This document shows positions 16,212 through 24,963 of a DNA stretch of 64,000 nucleotides, in pieces (position 1 is the first letter of the stretch; every line of letters starts with the position of its first letter). The notes beneath the pieces were generated by a model. The model was given only the letters and a program-made list of their open reading frames with translations. It was not told the origin of the DNA and did no database searches. A program made the position numbers and the translations under genes. Source of the stretch: Actibacterium sp. (GTDB taxonomy: Bacteria > Pseudomonadota > Alphaproteobacteria > Rhodobacterales > Rhodobacteraceae); assembly GCA_016278325.1 (NCBI GenBank), contig JADQCB010000043.1:18241-82240 (forward strand), written 5' to 3'.

Positions 16212-18985
16212 TGTTTGCACTGGGCCCCATCGGTTTCACGGCGCCCTGGCTGCTGCTGGGGCTGGCTGCCCTGCCGGTCCTGTGGATCCTTTTGCGCGCC
16301 GTTCCGCCTGCGCCGATCCGCCGCCGCTTTCCCGGCGTGGCGCTGCTGCTGGGGCTGACCGACGACGAGACGCAGACCGATCGGACGCCGTGGTGGCTGC
16401 TGCTGTTGCGGATGCTGGCGATCGCGGCGCTGATCGTCGGTTTCGCTGGCCCGGTCCTGAACCCGCAGGCCGAGCGGTCCGGCGCGGGGCCGCTTCTGGT
16501 GCTGATCGACGGCACATGGGCCGACGCGCGCGACTGGCCCCGCCGGATAGAGCGGGTCGAGGCGGCGCTGGACTCGGCCGCGCGCGACGCGCGGCCGGTG
16601 GCGGTGATCGCCACGACCGACCTTCCCAAGGGCAACCTGCCGTTTCGTGCCGCCGAAAGCTGGCGCGGCGAACTGGCCGGATTGCAACCCAAACCCTGGG
16701 CGCCCGATGCGCAGGCGCTGGCCGAATGGGCGGCCGGGCTGACGGGGCGGTTCGACACGTTATGGCTGTCCGACGGGGTTGGCCGTCCGTCGCGCGCCCC
16801 GCTGCTGACTGCGCTGGAGGCGCATGGCACCGTCACCGCGTTCCAGAGCCGGCGTCCGGTCCATGCCCTGCGCCCGGCCCGGTTCGAGGGCGGCGCGATC
16901 ATCCTGCCGGTCTTGCGCGCCGATGCCGGACCTGCCGCCGAGGTGACGATCACGGCGACCGGGCTGGACCCGAACGGTGTCGAGCGCGACCTGGCCCGCG
17001 CCAGTGCCGAATTCGACGCCGGGGCGCGCGAGACGCAGGTGCGGCTGAGCGTGCCGCCGGAACTGCGCAACCGGATCACGCGGTTTTCGATCGTCGGCGT
17101 CGCCTCGGCCGGGGCGGTGACGCTGACCGATGACAGCCTGAAACGTCGCGAAGTGGCGCTGATTGCTGCCAGCGACGACCGCGAAGGCCTGCAACTTCTG
17201 TCGCCCCTGCATTACCTGCGGCAGGCGCTTGACCCGTCTGCCGACCTGATCGAGGGCGCATTGATGGACCTGCTGCTGGCCAACCCGGACGTGGTGATCC
17301 TGGCGGATGTGGCCAATCTGGCGCCCGTCGAACAGCAGGCGCTTCAGGATTGGGTGACCGCGGGTGGGATGCTGGTGCGCTTTGCCGGGCCGCGCCTGGC
17401 GGCCAGCGATGTCAGCCGCGCCCAGGAGGCCCCGCTGATGCCGGTGCGCCTGCGCGCGGGCGGGCGCAGCGTCGGCGGCGCGATGAGCTGGGGCGAACCC
17501 AAGATGCTGCGGCCCTTTGGCGCCGACTCGCCGTTTCACGGTCTGGCGATTCCCGACGATGTCCGCGTTTCGGCGCAGGTGATGGCGCAGCCCGATCCGG
17601 ATCTTGCCGCCCGCTCCATCGCCGCGCTGACCGACGGCACGCCATTGGTGACGCGCAAGACCCTGGGCAAGGGGCAGGTGGTGCTGTTCCATGTCACCGC
17701 CAACGCGGAATGGTCCACCTTGCCATTGTCGGGCCTGTTCGTGCGGATGCTGGACCGGCTGGCGATTTCGTCGCGGTCGGCGCGGCCGGGGCCCGAGGCG
17801 CTGGCGGGCACGACCTGGGTGGCGCAGGATCTGCTGGACGCTTTCGGCGCGATCACCCCGGCCGGCACCCGGCCGGGTATTCCCGGCACGACGCTGGCTG
17901 CGGCACAGGCCGGGCCGGACACGCCGCCGGGGCTTTATGCCGGCGAGGAACGGCGGATCGCGCTGAACGTGTTTTCGCCCGACACGCCGCTTGCAGCCGC
18001 GACATGGCCTGCGCGGATTGCGGTCGAGGGGCTGGATGTCGCGCGCGAGACCCTGCTGAAGGGCTGGTTCCTGGCGGCGGCGCTGGCATTGCTGGCGCTG
18101 GATATCCTGGCCTCTCTCTGGCTGTCGGGCCGGCTGCGCGGGCCGCGCGCGGGGCTGGCGGCATGCGTGGCGCTGGCGCTGGCGCTGGTCCTGCCGGGGC
18201 ATCCGTCGCGGGCACAGGCGCAAGGCGACGACGCCCGCGCGATCGCCGCCACCACCGAGGTGGTGCTGGCCCATGTCGTCACCGGCAACCCCGAGATCGA
18301 CCGCATCGCCCAGGCCGGTCTTCGCGGTCTGTCGCATGTCCTGACGCAGCGCACCTCGGTCGAGCCGGCCGCGCCCATCGCGGTGAATGTCGAGACCGAC
18401 GAGCTGTCGTTCTTCCCGTTCCTTTATTGGCCCGTCGCCGCCGATCAGCCCTTGCCCTCGCCCGAGGCCTATGCGCGGCTGAACCGCTATCTTCGCACCG
18501 GCGGCATGATCCTGTTCGATACGCGCGATGCCGATATCGCCCGCTTCGGCGACGGCTCTCCCACGGGGCGGAAACTTCGGCAGATCGCCGCGCCGCTGGA
18601 CATTCCCCCGCTGGAGCCGGTGCCCCGGGACCATGTGCTGACGCGCACCTTCTATCTGCTACAGGAGTTTCCCGGCCGCTATGACAGCGGCGATGTCTGG
18701 GTCGAGGCCGCGCCACCCGATGCGACCCGCGCCGAGGGGATGCCGTTCCGCGATCTCAATGACGGCGTCACGCCGGTGGTGATCGGCGGCAATGACTGGG
18801 CCGCGGCCTGGGCGGTGGACGAGAACCTGGTGCCGCTGTTTCCAGTCGGTCGCGGCTATGCCGGCGAGCGGCAGCGTGAAATCGCCTATCGCTTCGGCGT
18901 GAACCTGATCATGCATGTGCTGACCGGCAACTACAAATCCGACCAGGTTCATGTGCCCGCGCTTCTTGACAGGCTGGGCCAATGA
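16211..18985 (+). CDS. BatA-like membrane protein with C-terminal DUF4159
   Basis: A 924-aa membrane protein. The N-terminus (1-90) is a BatA/Aerotolerance-type pair of helices with RRRFPGVALLLGL between them. A VWA-like region follows, in which the expected MIDAS reads DGTWA, so it is degenerate. The middle (about 350-480) resembles a GATase-1-like fold. A membrane helix near 617-640 and a second hydrophobic stretch near 645-665 precede the C-terminal DUF4159 domain (about 680-920). DUF4159 is structurally GATase-like, but no catalytic Cys is evident. Third gene of the MoxR operon; overlaps the next gene by 4 bases. Function unknown; envelope maturation or quality control is inferred. Confidence 0.83.
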   Translation: MFALGPIGFTAPWLLLGLAALPVLWILLRAVPPAPIRRRFPGVALLLGLTDDETQTDRTPWWLLLLRMLAIAALIVGFAGPVLNPQAERSGAGPLLVLIDGTWADARDWPRRIERVEAALDSAARDARPVAVIATTDLPKGNLPFRAAESWRGELAGLQPKPWAPDAQALAEWAAGLTGRFDTLWLSDGVGRPSRAPLLTALEAHGTVTAFQSRRPVHALRPARFEGGAIILPVLRADAGPAAEVTITATGLDPNGVERDLARASAEFDAGARETQVRLSVPPELRNRITRFSIVGVASAGAVTLTDDSLKRREVALIAASDDREGLQLLSPLHYLRQALDPSADLIEGALMDLLLANPDVVILADVANLAPVEQQALQDWVTAGGMLVRFAGPRLAASDVSRAQEAPLMPVRLRAGGRSVGGAMSWGEPKMLRPFGADSPFHGLAIPDDVRVSAQVMAQPDPDLAARSIAALTDGTPLVTRKTLGKGQVVLFHVTANAEWSTLPLSGLFVRMLDRLAISSRSARPGPEALAGTTWVAQDLLDAFGAITPAGTRPGIPGTTLAAAQAGPDTPPGLYAGEERRIALNVFSPDTPLAAATWPARIAVEGLDVARETLLKGWFLAAALALLALDILASLWLSGRLRGPRAGLAACVALALALVLPGHPSRAQAQGDDARAIAATTEVVLAHVVTGNPEIDRIAQAGLRGLSHVLTQRTSVEPAAPIAVNVETDELSFFPFLYWPVAADQPLPSPEAYARLNRYLRTGGMILFDTRDADIARFGDGSPTGRKLRQIAAPLDIPPLEPVPRDHVLTRTFYLLQEFPGRYDSGDVWVEAAPPDATRAEGMPFRDLNDGVTPVVIGGNDWAAAWAVDENLVPLFPVGRGYAGERQREIAYRFGVNLIMHVLTGNYKSDQVHVPALLDRLGQ

Positions 18986-21054
18986 GCGGCGGGGCGGTGA
19001 TCTTCGACCCGCTGCTGCCCTGGGCCGTGCTGTGGGGCCTGGCGGCGCTGTGGCTGGGCTTCGTCGTGCTTGCGATATGGCGCGGGCTGTCGGGCTGGTG
19101 GTTGCGCGGGCTGGCCGCCGCGCTTCTGCTGCTGGCCGTGGCCAACCCGTCGCTGCAACGCGAAGAGCGGACGCCGCTGTCGGATATCGTTGTCATGGTA
19201 GTGGATGAAAGCGCCAGCCAGCGCCTGTCGGACAGGCCGACACAAACGCAGCAGGCCATCGACCGGGTGCGCGCCGAGATCGCGGCGCTGGACAACACCG
19301 AATTGCGCATCCACCGGATGGGAGACGGCGAGGGCGATAGCGGCAGTCTGTTGATGGGCGCGTTGTCCGAGGCGCTGGCCGAGGTGCCGCGCGCCCGGCT
19401 GGCCGGTGCGATCCTTCTGACCGACGGGCAGCTGCACGATATCGAGAACGCGCCGGACCTGCCCGCGCCCCTGCATGCGCTGCTGACCGGGCGGGATGGC
19501 GACTGGGACCGGCGGCTGGTGGTGCGAAATGCCCCGGCCTTCGCGATCATCGGCGAAGAGATCACCCTGACCCTTCGCGTCGAGGATCAGGGGGCGGTGC
19601 CCGCCGGCCAGTCCGGGCAGGTCGCGCTTGAAATCTCGGTCGATGGCGCCGGGCCCGAGACGTTCACGGTTCCGGTGGGCCGCGACCTGTCGCTTCCGGT
19701 CACGCTCGACCACGGCGGAATGAACGTGATCCAGTTCCGTCTGGCCCGGGCCGAGGGCGAGCTGACCGACCGCAACAACGCGGCCGTGGTCCAGATCAAC
19801 GGGGTGCGCGACCGGCTGCGGGTTCTGCTGGTCTCGGGAGAGCCGCATCCCGGCGAGCGGACATGGCGCAATCTTCTGAAATCCGACGCATCGGTCGACC
19901 TGGTGCATTTCACCATCCTGCGCCCGCCGGAAAAGCAGGACGGCGTGCCGGTCAGCGAACTGTCGCTGATCGCCTTCCCCACGCGCGAGCTGTTCCTGGA
20001 AAAGGTGGACGATTTCGACCTGATCATCTTCGACCGCTATCACCGGCGCGGCATCCTGCCCTCGGTCTATCTGGACAATGTGCGGCGCTATGTGGAAACC
20101 GGCGGCGCCGTGCTGATCGCGGCAGGGCCGGATTTCGCCGGGGCCGGAAGCCTTTACCACTCGCCGCTGGGCGAGATCATGCCGGCCGAACCCACGGCGC
20201 GCGTTTACGAACAGGGCTATCGCCCCGAGGTCAGCGACCTGGGACAGCGCCACCCGGTGACCGAGGGGCTGAAACAAGCCTGGAACGGCGTCGAGAATGC
20301 GCAATGGGGCCGGTGGTTCCGCCAGATCGCGCTCCGGACGAAAAGCGACACGGCGCAGGTGGTGATGCGGGGCATCGACGACCGGCCGCTTCTGGTGCTC
20401 GACCGGGTGGGCGAGGGGCGTGTGGCATTGCTGGGCTCGGACCATGCCTGGCTCTGGAACCGGGGGTTCGAGGGCGGCGGCCCGCAGCTGGAGCTGCTGC
20501 GCAGGCTGGCACACTGGATGATGAAGGAACCCGAGCTGGAGGAAGAGGCGCTGCGCGCCCGGACCCAGGGGCAGACCATCACCGTGATCCGCCGATCGCT
20601 GAAGGATGTCCCGCGCGAGGTGGAGATCACGGGCCCCGATGGCACGGTGACAAGGCTGCCGCTGGAGCAGACCAGCCCCGGGCGCTATACGGCGACATTC
20701 GAGGGGCCGCAGATCGGCCTCTATCGCCTGACCGACGGCGAGCTGGAGACGGTCGCCGCGCTGGGGCCGGCGGCGCCGCGCGAGTTCGAGGAAACCGTTG
20801 CCGTTGCCGACAAGCTTGCGCCGGTGGTGGCTGCGTCGCAAGGCGGCACGCATTGGCTGAAGGACGGGACGCCCGACATCCGCCAGGTGCGCGCCGGGCG
20901 CATCGCCAGCGGACGCGGCTGGATCGGGATCACCCCGCGCAATGCCTATCTCACGGCCGACGTTACGATGATCCCGCTGGCCCCGGCCTGGCTGATGCTG
21001 GTCCTGGCCGGGCTTCTGGCGATCGGCGGCTGGCTGCGCGAAGGGCGGCAATAG
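18982..21054 (+). CDS. Membrane protein with VWA and GATase-like domains
   Basis: A 690-aa membrane protein that ends the MoxR operon. Two N-terminal helices (about 10-28 and 34-52) lead into a VWA-like domain whose MIDAS DESAS (DxSxS) is intact near residue 74, unlike the two preceding partners. A beta-rich segment (about 170-270), then a GATase-1-like region (about 275-500) with GGAVLIAAGPDFAG, and a C-terminal helix (about 663-682) follow. The arrangement places most of the protein outside the cytoplasm between the membrane segments. It overlaps the DUF4159 gene by ATGA. Confidence 0.8.
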   Translation: MSGGAVIFDPLLPWAVLWGLAALWLGFVVLAIWRGLSGWWLRGLAAALLLLAVANPSLQREERTPLSDIVVMVVDESASQRLSDRPTQTQQAIDRVRAEIAALDNTELRIHRMGDGEGDSGSLLMGALSEALAEVPRARLAGAILLTDGQLHDIENAPDLPAPLHALLTGRDGDWDRRLVVRNAPAFAIIGEEITLTLRVEDQGAVPAGQSGQVALEISVDGAGPETFTVPVGRDLSLPVTLDHGGMNVIQFRLARAEGELTDRNNAAVVQINGVRDRLRVLLVSGEPHPGERTWRNLLKSDASVDLVHFTILRPPEKQDGVPVSELSLIAFPTRELFLEKVDDFDLIIFDRYHRRGILPSVYLDNVRRYVETGGAVLIAAGPDFAGAGSLYHSPLGEIMPAEPTARVYEQGYRPEVSDLGQRHPVTEGLKQAWNGVENAQWGRWFRQIALRTKSDTAQVVMRGIDDRPLLVLDRVGEGRVALLGSDHAWLWNRGFEGGGPQLELLRRLAHWMMKEPELEEEALRARTQGQTITVIRRSLKDVPREVEITGPDGTVTRLPLEQTSPGRYTATFEGPQIGLYRLTDGELETVAALGPAAPREFEETVAVADKLAPVVAASQGGTHWLKDGTPDIRQVRAGRIASGRGWIGITPRNAYLTADVTMIPLAPAWLMLVLAGLLAIGGWLREGRQ

Positions 21055-21140
21055 GGCGGATCCTCGGGCAGGGTCGCACGGGCTGTCCGGTTCGCGACCG
21101 CGACCCGTCAAGACCGTGCGGCGTCTCGATCAGGGCGCGG

Positions 21141-21494
21141 TCAGCGCCCGACATCCAGTGTGAACGTCGCCTCGGCCCAACCATCGACATTGCAACGGGC
21201 GCGGATCGTGATCTTGCCGATCCCGTCGGGAATCTCCAGCCCGGACAGGGAGCGGGTGAAGGGCTGTTCGTTGACATGCGGGTGCATCAGTTCGCGAAAG
21301 CCGAGCCGCGTCCCGTCAGGGGCCAGAACCTCCCATCCATCGGCGTAGTGATCCCATCCGGTATCGGGATGGCGAAGCGTCACGTCGATGCGATAGCCAT
21401 TGCCTGCCGGGTGCAGGACGGCCCCGGCGATCACTGGCGGATCGGCAATTGCCGGGGCCGCGCCAAGCATGAGAAAGGCCAGAAACAGGCGCAT
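21141..21494 (-). CDS. Small secreted protein, uncharacterised
   Basis: A 117-aa protein with a clear Sec signal peptide (1-17, cleavage after AIA) and a mature part predicted as all beta strands with conserved-looking GWDHYADGWEVL and RELMHPHVNEQPFTR segments. The frame extends far upstream, but AGGGAGA at ideal spacing marks the ATG at 21494. I do not recognise a functional family; the His-rich stretch MHPHVNEQPF could bind metal. It lies downstream of the DUF599 gene on the same strand, 50 bases away. Confidence 0.78.
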   Translation of the reverse strand: MRLFLAFLMLGAAPAIADPPVIAGAVLHPAGNGYRIDVTLRHPDTGWDHYADGWEVLAPDGTRLGFRELMHPHVNEQPFTRSLSGLEIPDGIGKITIRARCNVDGWAEATFTLDVGR

Positions 21495-21544
21495 CGCGGA
21501 TCTCCCTTCGCGGGCAGTTTGCCATGATCGCGCCGGCGCGCAGG

Positions 21545-22246
21545 TCACGATTGCGTGCCCTTCATCAGCGCCCGCCGCGAATCCGATGCGAATTCCCGGC
21601 GCCAGAGCACCAGCAGGGTGATCGTCGTGGCCAGGATGAGCGGTATGGCCCCCAGCAGCCAGGCCAGCCCGCCAAGCGCGAAATAGAGCGAGCGCATGCC
21701 CCGGTTGAAGCTTTTCGCCGCGTATATGTTGAGATCGGCCGCCTGTTCGGCGCGCAGATGGGCCTGCGCATCGTCCACGTCGTTGGGCACGGCCGCCATC
21801 GTCACCGCGCAATAGCCGAACAGCCGGTGCGACCAGACGAATTTGAGAAAGGCATTGGTGACGAACAGAAGAACGGCCAGAAGCTTGACCTCCCACACGA
21901 CTGCCGGGGCGGTGTCCAGCGTCAGGTCGCGGGCAAGCCCCAGCAGATGCTCGGTATTGCCCACCAGCGCCAGCCCGCCGCCGATCGCGATCATCGAGGC
22001 CGAGGCGAAAAAGCTGGTGCCCTGGCGCAGCGTCGCCAGAATCGAGGCGTCGAAGATGCGCGGTTGGCGGGTGATCATCTGGCGCATCCATTCCCGGCGG
22101 TAACGGGTCATCAGAACCGAAACCGAGGGGCGATCACCCGGTGCGTGCTCGATCGCCAGGCCGATGCCGATCCAGCCCAGCACCCAGAACGCCACGGCCA
22201 GCGAATCGAGAAATCCGAACAGGGACAGGCGGCTCATCAGGTCCAT
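21545..22246 (-). CDS. DUF599 family membrane protein
   Basis: A 233-aa membrane protein of the DUF599 family. Four hydrophobic segments are evident (about 8-30, 72-92, 113-133 and 190-215). The conserved start of the family, F-DSLAVAFWVLGWIG and a TRYRREWM motif near 47-54, is present. Function unknown. The ATG at 22246 lacks a good ribosome binding site; MSRL three codons later is an alternative start. It is divergent from glcD with 87 bases between them. Confidence 0.83.
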   Translation of the reverse strand: MDLMSRLSLFGFLDSLAVAFWVLGWIGIGLAIEHAPGDRPSVSVLMTRYRREWMRQMITRQPRIFDASILATLRQGTSFFASASMIAIGGGLALVGNTEHLLGLARDLTLDTAPAVVWEVKLLAVLLFVTNAFLKFVWSHRLFGYCAVTMAAVPNDVDDAQAHLRAEQAADLNIYAAKSFNRGMRSLYFALGGLAWLLGAIPLILATTITLLVLWRREFASDSRRALMKGTQS

Positions 22247-22290
22247 GCGTGGAAGATTATCGCCGGGATGAAGGCTTGCCACCCCATAAA

Positions 22291-22313
22291 ATTGGTTATA
22301 TATTTTTACCAAT
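22291..22313. promoter_or_regulatory. Inverted repeat in the glcD promoter region
   Basis: ATTGGT (22291-22296) and ACCAAT (22308-22313) form a perfect 6-base dyad over an 11-base AT-only spacer (TATATATTTTT), 20 bases upstream of the glcD start. TTGGT/ACCAA half-sites recall GntR/FadR-type regulators such as GlcC, although the spacer is longer than usual. The AT-rich core could also form the -10 region. Confidence 0.5.
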
Positions 22314-22333
22314 GCTGCGTGGAGAATTCGACC

Positions 22334-23767
22334 ATGGAAATGCCAGTTCCCAGCCCGTCCGTTCTGGCGAAAAAGGCGCGGATTGTCCAGCGCCTCTCGG
22401 CCGTCTTGCCCGCAGACGCGGTGATCCACGACGTGACCGAAACCCGGGCCTATGAATGCGACGCGCTGACGGCCTACAAGTGTCCGCCGCTTTGCGCGGT
22501 GCTGCCCGGCTCGACCGAAGAGGTCGCGGCGGTTCTGAAGATCTGTCACGAAGAACATGTGCCGGTGGTGCCGCGCGGCTCGGGCACGTCGCTGGCCGGC
22601 GGGGCGCTGCCCACCGCCGACAGCGTCATCCTGGGGGTGGCGCGGCTGAACGAGGTGCTCGAGGTCGATTATGACAATCGCCTGATCCGGGTGCAGTCGG
22701 GGCGCACCAACCTCGGCGTCACCGGCGCGGTGGAAGAGGACGGGTTCTTCTACGCCCCGGATCCGTCGTCGCAGCTGGCCTGTGCGATCGCGGGCAATAT
22801 CGCGATGAACTCGGGCGGGGCGCATTGCCTGAAATACGGTGTGACCACCAACAACCTGCTGGGTGTCACCATGGTTCTGATGGACGGAACGGTGGTCGAG
22901 ATTGGCGGCGGGCATCTGGATGCCCCCGGGCTGGACCTGCTGGGCCTGGTCTGCGGCAGCGAGGGCCAGCTTGGCGTGGTCACCGAGGCGACGCTGCGCA
23001 TCCTGCGCAAGCCCGAGGGCGCCCGGCCGGTGCTGATCGGCTATGACAGCAACGAGACCGCCGGGCAATGCGTGAGCGACATCATCAAGGCCGGCGTCCT
23101 GCCGGTGGCGATCGAGTTCATGGACCGGCCCTGCATCCGCGCCACCGAAGCTTTCGCCCATGCCGGCTATCCCGATTGCGAGGCGCTGCTGATCGTCGAG
23201 GTCGAGGGCTCGGACGCCGAGATCGACGCGCAGCTGGGCGTGATCGCCCAGATCGCGCGCAAGCACGACCCGGTCGAACTGCGCGAGGCGCAGGACGCCG
23301 ATCAGGCGGCGCGGATCTGGCTGGGCCGGAAATCGGCTTTCGGCGCAATGGGGCAGATCAACGATTACATGTGCCTCGACGGCACGATACCGGTTTCGAG
23401 CCTGCCGCATGTGCTGCGCCGTATCGGCGAGATGTCGAAGGATTACGGGTTGGACGTGGGCAATGTCTTCCACGCCGGCGATGGCAACATGCACCCGCTG
23501 ATCCTGTTCGACGCCAACAAGCCGGGCGACCTGGAGCGGTGCGAGGCATTCGGCGCGGATATCCTGAAACTCTGTGTCGAGGTCGGCGGCTGTCTGACCG
23601 GAGAGCATGGCGTTGGCATAGAGAAACGCGACCTGATGGGGGCACAGTTCACCGCGGCGGACCTGGAGGCGCAGCTGCGCGTCAAGGACGTTTTCGACCC
23701 GGAATGGCTGCTGAACCCGGCCAAGGTGTTTCCGTTGGCATCCACCGAAGGCCGCCGCGCCGCCTGA
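22334..23767 (+). CDS. glcD: Glycolate oxidase subunit GlcD (FAD-linked)
   Basis: FAD-binding catalytic subunit of glycolate oxidase, oxidising glycolate to glyoxylate; 477 aa. The PCMH-type FAD domain (about 50-230) contains VVPRGSGTSLAGGA and an AGNIAMNSGGAHCLKYG segment; the FAD-oxidase C-terminal domain (about 230-465) ends with HAGDGNMHPLI and CLTGEHGVGIEKR. The frame is open far upstream, but the ATG at 22334 with GGAG precedes the fold. First gene of glcDEF. Confidence 0.96.
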   Translation: MEMPVPSPSVLAKKARIVQRLSAVLPADAVIHDVTETRAYECDALTAYKCPPLCAVLPGSTEEVAAVLKICHEEHVPVVPRGSGTSLAGGALPTADSVILGVARLNEVLEVDYDNRLIRVQSGRTNLGVTGAVEEDGFFYAPDPSSQLACAIAGNIAMNSGGAHCLKYGVTTNNLLGVTMVLMDGTVVEIGGGHLDAPGLDLLGLVCGSEGQLGVVTEATLRILRKPEGARPVLIGYDSNETAGQCVSDIIKAGVLPVAIEFMDRPCIRATEAFAHAGYPDCEALLIVEVEGSDAEIDAQLGVIAQIARKHDPVELREAQDADQAARIWLGRKSAFGAMGQINDYMCLDGTIPVSSLPHVLRRIGEMSKDYGLDVGNVFHAGDGNMHPLILFDANKPGDLERCEAFGADILKLCVEVGGCLTGEHGVGIEKRDLMGAQFTAADLEAQLRVKDVFDPEWLLNPAKVFPLASTEGRRAA

Positions 23768-23778
23768 AGCGGTGCCAC

Positions 23779-23827
23779 GGGGGGCTGCCTGCCCCCCGCA
23801 CCCCCCAGGAGTATTTGGACCGAGAAG
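23779..23827 (+). repeat. GC-hairpin intergenic repeat between glcD and glcE
   Basis: GGGGGGC (23779-23785) pairs with GCCCCCC (23791-23797) over loop TGCCT, followed by GCACCCCCCAGGAGTATTTG and GACCGAGAAGAA. I recognise this layout (GC hairpin, C-rich run, AGGAGTATTT, then a purine-rich AGAAGAA tail) as a dispersed intergenic element of Rhodobacteraceae genomes. Here its tail supplies the glcE ribosome binding region. It may attenuate or stabilise the glcDEF message. Confidence 0.55.
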
Positions 23828-23831
23828 AATG

Positions 23832-24959
23832 ATGAACCCGAGGACAGAGGCCGAACTGGCCGAGGCTGTGGCCGGGGCTGCCGGACCGCTGAGAATTGTC
23901 GGCGGCGGAACGCGGCCGGTCGGACGCCCGCAATCGGGAGAGGTTCTTTCGGTGGCCGAACTTTCGGGGCTAGAGCTGTATGAGCCTGGGGCGTTGACAA
24001 TGGTGGCCCGGGCCGGAACGCCGCTGGACGAGATCGAGGCCGCCCTTGCGGCCGAGGGGCAGCGCCTGCCATTCGAACCGATGGACCATCGAACGCTTCT
24101 GGGCACGAGGGGCGCGCCGACGATCGGTGGAGTCGTGGCGGCCAATGTCTCGGGGCCGCGCCGGATTCAGGCCGGCGCCTGTCGCGACAGTCTGATCGGC
24201 GTGCGTTTCGTCGATGGCCGCGGCGTGCCGATCAAGAGCGGCGGCCGCGTGATGAAGAACGTCACCGGGTATGACCTGGTGAAGCTGCTGGCCGGCAGCC
24301 ATGGCACGCTTGGCGTGCTGAGCGAGGTCAGTTTCAAGGTATTGCCGCGGCCCGACATGGCGGCCGTTCTTCGGATCGCGGGATTGCCGGACGGTGATGC
24401 GGTGCGGGCGCTGTCGCTTGCGCTGACATCCCCCTTCGAGGTTTCGGGCGCCGCACATATGCCCGAGGGGAGCGACGGCACGCCGATGACGTTGATCCGG
24501 ATCGAGGGATTCGAAGCGTCGGTGTCCTATCGTGCGGCCGAATTGAGGACACTGCTTGCCGCGTTCGGCGATATCACGGTCGAGACCGACCCCGAGCATG
24601 TCGGGGCCTGCTGGCGCCGGATCCGGGATGTCGAGCCTTTCGCGGAGCAGGCCGGGGATGTCTGGCGCATCTCGGTCAAGCCCTCGGACGGGCCGCGCGC
24701 CGCTGCGGCAAGCGGGGCGCGGCGGGTGCTTTACGACTGGGGCGGCGGGCTGGTCTGGGCGCTGGTCGACGCGGGCCGTGACATCCGCCCGGCCCTGTCG
24801 GAAATCCCGGGGCACGCGACCCTGGTGCGCGCCGCAGAGGAAACCCGCGCCGCGATCCCGGCCTTCCAGCCAGAGCCGGCGCCACTGGCCGCGATCAGTG
24901 CCGGGCTGCGGCGGCAGTTCGATCCGCGCGGCATTCTGAATCCAGGATTGATGGGCTGA
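23832..24959 (+). CDS. glcE: Glycolate oxidase subunit GlcE (FAD-binding)
   Basis: Second FAD-binding subunit of glycolate oxidase, 375 aa, shorter than GlcD because it lacks most of the C-terminal oxidase region. The PCMH FAD domain shows RIVGGGTRPVGR (about 19-30), TLLGTRGAPTIGGVVA and GRVMKNVTGYDLVKLLAGSHG. Two ATG codons are adjacent (23829 and 23832); AGAAG spacing favours the second. It is 4 bases upstream of glcF. Confidence 0.94.
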   Translation: MNPRTEAELAEAVAGAAGPLRIVGGGTRPVGRPQSGEVLSVAELSGLELYEPGALTMVARAGTPLDEIEAALAAEGQRLPFEPMDHRTLLGTRGAPTIGGVVAANVSGPRRIQAGACRDSLIGVRFVDGRGVPIKSGGRVMKNVTGYDLVKLLAGSHGTLGVLSEVSFKVLPRPDMAAVLRIAGLPDGDAVRALSLALTSPFEVSGAAHMPEGSDGTPMTLIRIEGFEASVSYRAAELRTLLAAFGDITVETDPEHVGACWRRIRDVEPFAEQAGDVWRISVKPSDGPRAAAASGARRVLYDWGGGLVWALVDAGRDIRPALSEIPGHATLVRAAEETRAAIPAFQPEPAPLAAISAGLRRQFDPRGILNPGLMG

Positions 24960-24963
24960 CGCC

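Noticed and set aside
21545..24145. 866-codon minus-strand frame through glcD
   Set aside because: Only the last 233 codons (DUF599) are real. The front part is antisense to glcD and glcE and lacks coding character.
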